Assembly (NCBI GenBank): GCA_030598525.1
Contig: JAUVPT010000078.1
Location: 1-7,255 of the forward strand
Direction of reading: 5' to 3'
Source of the DNA: Gemmatimonadota bacterium
GTDB taxonomy: Bacteria > Gemmatimonadota > Gemmatimonadetes > Palauibacterales > Palauibacteraceae
Length of the DNA: 7,255 bases
Below are positions 4,781-7,255 of the stretch, piece by piece; position 1 is the first letter of the stretch; each line of letters starts with the position of its first letter. Both the position numbers and the translations under genes were made by a program. The notes under the pieces are model-generated. The model searched no databases, was not told the origin of the DNA, and worked only from the letters and a program-made list of their open reading frames with translations.

Positions 4781-6346
4781 GTGAGATACGGCGAGATCCT
4801 CCATGTCCTCGGCGGCCTGTTGATGGCCGTGGCGGTCGCCATGATCCCGGCGGGCGTACTCGGGGCGGGTGAGGGCATGTGGCTCGGGTGGCTCGTCTCT
4901 CTGTTGATCCCGGGCTTGCTGGGGCTGGCCTTCTTCGCGCTCACTCCGGCAAAGATAGATCTCTCCCCGCGCGAGGCGCTCGCGATCGTCGGACTCGGGT
5001 GGCTCGGGATCGTCCTGGCGGGATCCGTGCCCTTCCTCCTCACCGGCACGACGAACTCGGTTGCCTGGGCGCTCTTCGAGTCCGTCTCGGGGTTCACCAC
5101 GACGGGGGCCACCGTATTTGCGGTGATGGAGGAGCTGCCCGCGAGCATTCTCCTGTGGCGCAGCCTGTCCCATTGGATCGGCGGGATGGGAATCATCGTG
5201 CTTGGCGTGGCCATCCTTCCGCTCATCGGAGTGGGAGGCGCCCAGCTGTTCTCGGCCGAGACCCCGGGGATGACGACGGATAAGGTACAGCCGCGCATCG
5301 CCACGACGGCTCGACTTCTCTGGGGCGTGTATGTAGCAATGACACTGATGCTTGGTGCCGCCTACCTCATTCTGGGCATGAGCTTCTTCGATGCGGTAAA
5401 CCATGCCATGAGCGCGCTCGCCACGGGAGGGTTCTCGACCCGCACGGCGTCGATGGGCTACTACTCGCCGGCGATCCAGTGGGTGACGATGCTGGCCATG
5501 TTTCTCGCCGGCGTGAATTTCACGCTTCACTACCGGACGTTCACCGGACACCCGCGCGAGATGTTCCGGAACGCCGAGTGGCAGTGGTACCTCGCATCGG
5601 TCCTGGCCGTGTCCGCGGTCTGCTTCGTCGCGCTCGGCGTGTCGGAGGGGGCGTTTTCGTTCGAGCTCGGTCGCCGGGCCAGCTTCTCGGTCGTTTCGGT
5701 TCACAGTACCACTGGCTTCGGGACTGCCGATTTCGCCGCGTGGCCGCTCGTGGCCCAGGTGCTTCTGCTCGGGCTGATGTTCCTGGGGGGCATGGGCGGC
5801 TCGACGGGGGGCGGCTTCAAGGTGATCCGGGGAGCGGTGGTCACGCAGCACGTCCTGGACGAGATCCGGAAGGTCCTCCATCCCCGCGCCGTGATCATCA
5901 CGCGGGTGGGGGGCAAGCCGATCCGCGAGGACCTGGTGCTCAAGGTGCTGGCGTTCCTGGCCATGTATATGGCAACGCACGCGGTCGGGACACTGATCCT
6001 CGCCGCTCTGGGGCACGACCTCGTGACGTCGCTCAGTGCCTCGTTGGCCGCTCTGTCGAGCATCGGGCCGGGTCTCGGTGAGGTGGGGCCTGCGGCGAAT
6101 TACGGGCACATGGGCGCACCCGCTCTGATTACTCTTTCAGCGCTGATGCTGTTGGGCAGGCTGGAGTTCTACACGCTGCTGGTGCTACTCATCCCGAGTA
6201 CGTGGACCCGCACGCATCGCACGCCGAGGCCCCCACGCATCTGGCGGCGCGAGCGCCGGCGGGCCCTTTCACGGGCAGGAAGAAAGGCCGATCCCATGAG
6301 TTCCTGGCCCTCACACGCCCAGGGCATTCCGCGGTCCCGACCGTAG
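4781..6346 (+). CDS. trkH: Trk potassium uptake system membrane pore protein TrkH, 521 aa
   Basis: TrkH is the potassium-conducting membrane subunit of the SKT (Trk/Ktr/HKT) superfamily, which forms a dimer gated by TrkA. Four pore loops with filter glycines are visible in order: GFTTTGAT (104-111), ATGGFST (214-220), STTGFGT (309-315) and SIGPGLG (427-433). Family hallmarks SHWIGGMGI (130-138) and GGMGGSTGGGFK (336-347) are present, along with about ten hydrophobic segments. The GTG start at 4781 gives the expected N-terminus (MRYGEILHVLGG), with a modest GAGAG ribosome site 6 nt upstream. The body ends at LLVLLIPSTW (residue 475), where most TrkH proteins stop soon after. Here about 46 further residues follow, 13 of them Arg. 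This could be a genuine basic cytoplasmic tail or the result of a lost stop or frameshift. It is probably translated from the same mRNA as trkA and lies convergent to upp, with 27 nt between the stops. Confidence 0.95.
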   Translation: MRYGEILHVLGGLLMAVAVAMIPAGVLGAGEGMWLGWLVSLLIPGLLGLAFFALTPAKIDLSPREALAIVGLGWLGIVLAGSVPFLLTGTTNSVAWALFESVSGFTTTGATVFAVMEELPASILLWRSLSHWIGGMGIIVLGVAILPLIGVGGAQLFSAETPGMTTDKVQPRIATTARLLWGVYVAMTLMLGAAYLILGMSFFDAVNHAMSALATGGFSTRTASMGYYSPAIQWVTMLAMFLAGVNFTLHYRTFTGHPREMFRNAEWQWYLASVLAVSAVCFVALGVSEGAFSFELGRRASFSVVSVHSTTGFGTADFAAWPLVAQVLLLGLMFLGGMGGSTGGGFKVIRGAVVTQHVLDEIRKVLHPRAVIITRVGGKPIREDLVLKVLAFLAMYMATHAVGTLILAALGHDLVTSLSASLAALSSIGPGLGEVGPAANYGHMGAPALITLSALMLLGRLEFYTLLVLLIPSTWTRTHRTPRPPRIWRRERRRALSRAGRKADPMSSWPSHAQGIPRSRP

Positions 6347-6373
6347 ACCCTCAGCGGTTCCGTAGCCCCCCCA

Positions 6374-7048
6374 TCACTCCGTCCCGAACAGCCGGTCTCC
6401 CGCGTCTCCCAGTCCCGGCAGGATGTATCCGCGTTCGTTCAGCTCCCGGTCCAGGGCCGCCGCGTAGACCGATACATCCGGATGATCCTTCAGCATCCGC
6501 CGCACCCCTTCTGGAGAGGCGACGATGCACATCATCCGGATATTCGTGGCCCCTGATTTCTTGAGGTAGGTGACGGCCGCGCTCGCCGAACCACCGGTCG
6601 CCAGCATGGGGTCCGCCACGATGAACACGCTTTCCTCGAGGGGCAGCGGGATCTTGAAGTAATAGTCGATGGGCTCGAGGGTATCGTGGTCGCGCTGCAA
6701 CCCGATGTGCCCCACCCGCATCGTCGGAATCAGGTCCAGAACGCCGTCCACCATCCCGAGGCCCGCCCGAAGTATGGGAACCAGGGTCAGCCGCTCGCCA
6801 AGCACGATGTCCCCCGTGGTTGACTCGAGCGGCGTCTCGACACGCACGGTCTCGGTTCCGAGGTCCGAGGTCACCTCATACGCCAGGAGCATCGCGATCT
6901 CGTCCACCAACTCCTTGAAGATCTTCTTCGGAGTGTCGCGCTTCCTGAGCAGCGTCACCTTGTGCCGCAGCAGCGGGTGGCGCGTGACGATCAGGTTCGG
7001 CAGGTCCGGACTCCGTGAGAACATCTCTTTGCCAGCGGTCGTGGTCAT
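6374..7048 (-). CDS. upp: Uracil phosphoribosyltransferase, 224 aa
   Basis: Upp is a cytoplasmic pyrimidine-salvage enzyme converting uracil and PRPP to UMP and pyrophosphate. Diagnostic features are VPILRAGLGM (90-99), the PRPP-binding loop with its hydrophobic strand VFIVADPMLATGGSA (141-155), and the C-terminal uracil-recognition segment GYILPGLGDAGDRLFGT (207-223). The protein is slightly longer than the usual 208-210 residues because of about 15 extra N-terminal residues before the conserved NLIVTRHPLLRHK. I chose ATG at 7048, which has GGAGGAG just upstream. The longer frame to 7129 would run through selD and has an unlikely Arg/Gly-rich N-terminus. The ATG shares its A with the selD stop (TGATG), so the two are likely translationally coupled. 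No key residue appears missing. Confidence 0.97.
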   Translation of the reverse strand: MTTTAGKEMFSRSPDLPNLIVTRHPLLRHKVTLLRKRDTPKKIFKELVDEIAMLLAYEVTSDLGTETVRVETPLESTTGDIVLGERLTLVPILRAGLGMVDGVLDLIPTMRVGHIGLQRDHDTLEPIDYYFKIPLPLEESVFIVADPMLATGGSASAAVTYLKKSGATNIRMMCIVASPEGVRRMLKDHPDVSVYAAALDRELNERGYILPGLGDAGDRLFGTE

Positions 7049-7255
7049 CACTCCTCCACGATCATCATCGGTTTCGACGGCTCCTCGATCACCCCGACCA
7101 CGGACGCGGCGTACCCGGCGGACTCCCACTCCGCCGCCAGCTCCGAGGCCTCATGCTTCGGTACGAAGGCCAGCAACCCGCCGGACGTCTGGGCATCGCA
7201 CAGCGCCGTCCGGAGGGCGTCGGGAATCCCCGGTTCCCACCCGGTCACCGGCTCG
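7048..7255 (-). CDS. selD: Selenide, water dikinase (selenophosphate synthetase), C-terminal end, partial
   Basis: SelD makes selenophosphate, the selenium donor for selenocysteine tRNA and for 2-selenouridine in tRNAs, from selenide and ATP. Only the last 68 complete codons lie in the window; the gene enters from the right edge and ends at TGA 7050-7048. The recognition point is the C-terminal motif CDAQTSGGLLAFV, matching the CDPQTSGGLL signature of SelD in the AIR-synthase-like C-terminal domain. The sequence then ends normally (SVVGVIEEP, MIVEE). The catalytic Cys/Sec region is at the N-terminus outside the window, so a selenocysteine cannot be assessed. The stop overlaps the upp start by one base. 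Its presence implies the organism uses selenium in some form. Confidence 0.9.
   Translation of the reverse strand, partial: EPVTGWEPGIPDALRTALCDAQTSGGLLAFVPKHEASELAAEWESAGYAASVVGVIEEPSKPMMIVEE
7051..7057 (-). promoter_or_regulatory. Shine-Dalgarno site of upp inside the selD 3' end
   Basis: The minus strand reads GGAGGAG immediately before TGATG, encoding the last Glu codons of selD while serving as the ribosome site of upp. It decides the upp start at 7048 and supports translational coupling. Confidence 0.75.

Noticed and set aside
4553..6109. Long open frame on the minus strand (about 518 codons) antisense to trkA and trkH
   Set aside because: Its product is a low-complexity Arg/Gln/His/Glu-rich sequence with no domain, and it opposes two unmistakable genes. 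Long antisense frames are common in GC-rich DNA.
6347..6373. Bidirectional terminator between the convergent trkH and upp genes
   Set aside because: The 27-nt gap shows no hairpin followed by a T-tract on either strand.

Overview
This window is GC-rich bacterial DNA carrying ordinary chromosomal genes; no phage structural gene, transposase, integrase or CRISPR array is visible. Protein style (a LACTB-like serine hydrolase, and a lipoprotein with a Cys-Phe-Gly-Ser-Cys-Pro motif of a kind I associate with Gemmatimonadota-type genomes) suggests an environmental, possibly Gemmatimonadota-like bacterium. That assignment is inference and weak.

Left third (1-2899, all minus strand, transcribed right to left): a secreted LACTB-like beta-lactamase-fold serine hydrolase, then a 54-residue single-pass membrane protein, then a lipoprotein cut off by the left edge of the window. 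The gaps are 43 and 73 nt and the two downstream genes have strong Shine-Dalgarno sequences, so the three may be one operon acting at or outside the cytoplasmic membrane. Their joint function is unknown.

Middle (2900-3408): a gene-poor stretch holding a minus-strand tRNA with CAU anticodon, most like the lysidine-type tRNA-Ile2. The last 18 nt of this tRNA (T-loop to discriminator base) recur exactly as a direct repeat 114 bp away. The DNA between the copies is rich in inverted repeats. This looks like a tRNA-associated attachment-site scar or a tRNA-end duplication and is the most unusual structure in the window.

Right half: trkA and trkH, on the plus strand 25 nt apart, encode the peripheral NAD-binding regulator and the membrane pore of a Trk potassium uptake system, probably as one operon. 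Convergent to them on the minus strand are the 3' end of selD (selenophosphate synthetase) and upp (uracil phosphoribosyltransferase), overlapping by one base and so probably translationally coupled.

No wholly new multi-gene system can be defended from this sequence. The best leads are the repeat next to the tRNA, the uncharacterised lipoprotein with its small membrane-protein neighbour, and an arginine-rich extension of TrkH.
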